Of a DNA stretch of 64,000 bases, positions 63,373 to 64,000 are shown in pieces. This stretch comes from Limnobacter sp. Lineage in GTDB: Bacteria; Pseudomonadota; Gammaproteobacteria; Burkholderiales; Burkholderiaceae_B. The stretch spans positions 62,001 to 126,000 of the forward strand of contig JARWZZ010000004.1 in the NCBI GenBank assembly GCA_029866125.1. The letters are read 5' to 3'. Position numbers and translations under genes: made by a program. The number at the start of each line of letters is the position of its first letter. The first letter of the stretch is position 1. Under the pieces are notes generated by a model that saw only the letters and a program-made list of their open reading frames with translations, had not been told where the DNA came from and ran no database searches.

Positions 63373-63999
63373 CTACTCTTCATCACGGGTGGCTTCAACC
63401 ACCCCATCAGCAAGCACCGCAGTCTTGCTTCGTTGCAGTACAGCCGCAAAAAATCCGTCTGAATTGGACTGGTCAGGCCACAAACGCAAGGTGTCAGTGG
63501 TTTGGTCTGCCCCGTCTGGGCGCTCATTCGGGTTCAACACTTCAACCCAACGGCGCAGGCGGAAATCCGGGTTCTTGGCGAGGAAATCCTCAACAATGTC
63601 CTCGTTCTCTTCACGCAACACGCTGCATGTGATGTAAACCAAGCGCCCATCGGCCTTCACCAAACGGGCTGCATGTTCGATAATCGACTTCTGCTTTTCC
63701 ACCAACTCAGCCACAGTGTGCTGGTCTTGGCGAAATTTCAAATCGGGGTTACGCCTCAATGTGCCCATGCCCGTACAAGGCGTGTCCACCACCACACGGT
63801 CTGCTTTGCCGTAGTAAGTGTTCAAACGTGGGTCTGCTTCATCATTAATGACCATGGTGGAGCAATTGCTAACACCCGCACGCGCGGCACGTGGTTTTAA
63901 TTTTTGCAGGCGGCGTTCGGAGGTGTCAATGGCCACAATTCGGCCTGTGTTGCGCATCAATGCAGCGATGGCAAGTGTTTTTCCACCTGCACCGGCGCA
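63373..63999 (-). CDS. rsmB: 16S rRNA m5C967 methyltransferase RsmB, 3' part
   Basis: An RsmB/NOP-family methyltransferase cut by the right edge. The visible 208 codons begin with the SAM loop CAGAGGKTLAIAALM (from the minus-strand end at 63999), then IVAIDTSERRLQKL, RVVVDTPCTGMGTLRRNPDL with the catalytic cysteine region, and VYITCSVLREENEDIV with the second conserved cysteine. It methylates C967 of 16S rRNA. The N-terminal NusB-like domain lies outside the window. Confidence 0.93.
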   Translation of the reverse strand, partial: CAGAGGKTLAIAALMRNTGRIVAIDTSERRLQKLKPRAARAGVSNCSTMVINDEADPRLNTYYGKADRVVVDTPCTGMGTLRRNPDLKFRQDQHTVAELVEKQKSIIEHAARLVKADGRLVYITCSVLREENEDIVEDFLAKNPDFRLRRWVEVLNPNERPDGADQTTDTLRLWPDQSNSDGFFAAVLQRSKTAVLADGVVEATRDEE

Positions 64000-64000
64000 A

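Overview
The window reads as a chromosomal segment of a motile betaproteobacterium of the order Burkholderiales. The evidence is an FlhDC flagellar master regulator, a FlhDC/sigma-28 style flagellar regulon, two near-identical FliC flagellins, a flavocytochrome c type sulfide dehydrogenase pair and moderate GC content. The gene mix would suit a sulfur-oxidising, Limnobacter-like organism; that genus label is inference. No rRNA, tRNA, insertion sequence or CRISPR array was seen.

Layout. 1-1443: end of a HipB-like antitoxin and a complete HipA-family kinase toxin. 1449-7407: a glycan/protein-glycosylation block with a GT41 (HMW1C-like) glycosyltransferase, a two-domain glycosyltransferase/FkbM methyltransferase, a PglD/NeuD-like acetyltransferase and a DegT-type sugar aminotransferase. 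7408-8311: a gene-free region with a composite repeat (element I). 8312-17445: flhDC, two fliC copies, flaG, fliD, fliS, fliT, a FliK-like protein, an FlhB C-domain protein and ycgR. 17559-23434: a small hydrophilic ORF, galE, and an opposing operon for galactofuranose/surface sugar work (glycosyltransferase, glf, a GH1-RmlD fusion). 23498-26617: large catalase KatE and a hemerythrin-like protein. 26701-39263: divergent fliE and the fliFGHIJKLMNOPQR operon. 39250-44025: two tandem paralogous membrane sensor kinases with degenerate ATPase domains plus a receiver protein. 44217-51597: a chemotaxis operon (small ORF, membrane MCP, cheY, STAS protein, cheA, soluble double-PAS MCP, cheW). 51882-56156: a lipoprotein, a DUF5329 protein and a ZrgA-like/ABC/DUF3299 operon probably for zinc. 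56157-56949: a second gene-free region with the related element II. 56950-61950: a fused beta-helix/diheme cytochrome lipoprotein and fccAB. 62070-64000: a fatty acid desaturase and the 3' part of rsmB.

How the parts work together. Most of the window builds and steers the flagellum: FlhDC and FliA-type promoters drive flagellin and cap genes, the fli operon makes basal body, export gate and switch, YcgR and the che operon control rotation. The sugar genes beside flhDC and fliC could supply and attach a 4-acetamido-4,6-dideoxyhexose-type glycan to flagellin; this is inferred from family and position.

The least explained part of the window is a pair of related, gene-free composite repeats (about 7690-8080 and 56384-56885). 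Each has two inverted arms flanking a short microsatellite, the arms keep potential stems, and the second element carries an extra branched-hairpin region. They look like an undescribed structured or mobile element family.
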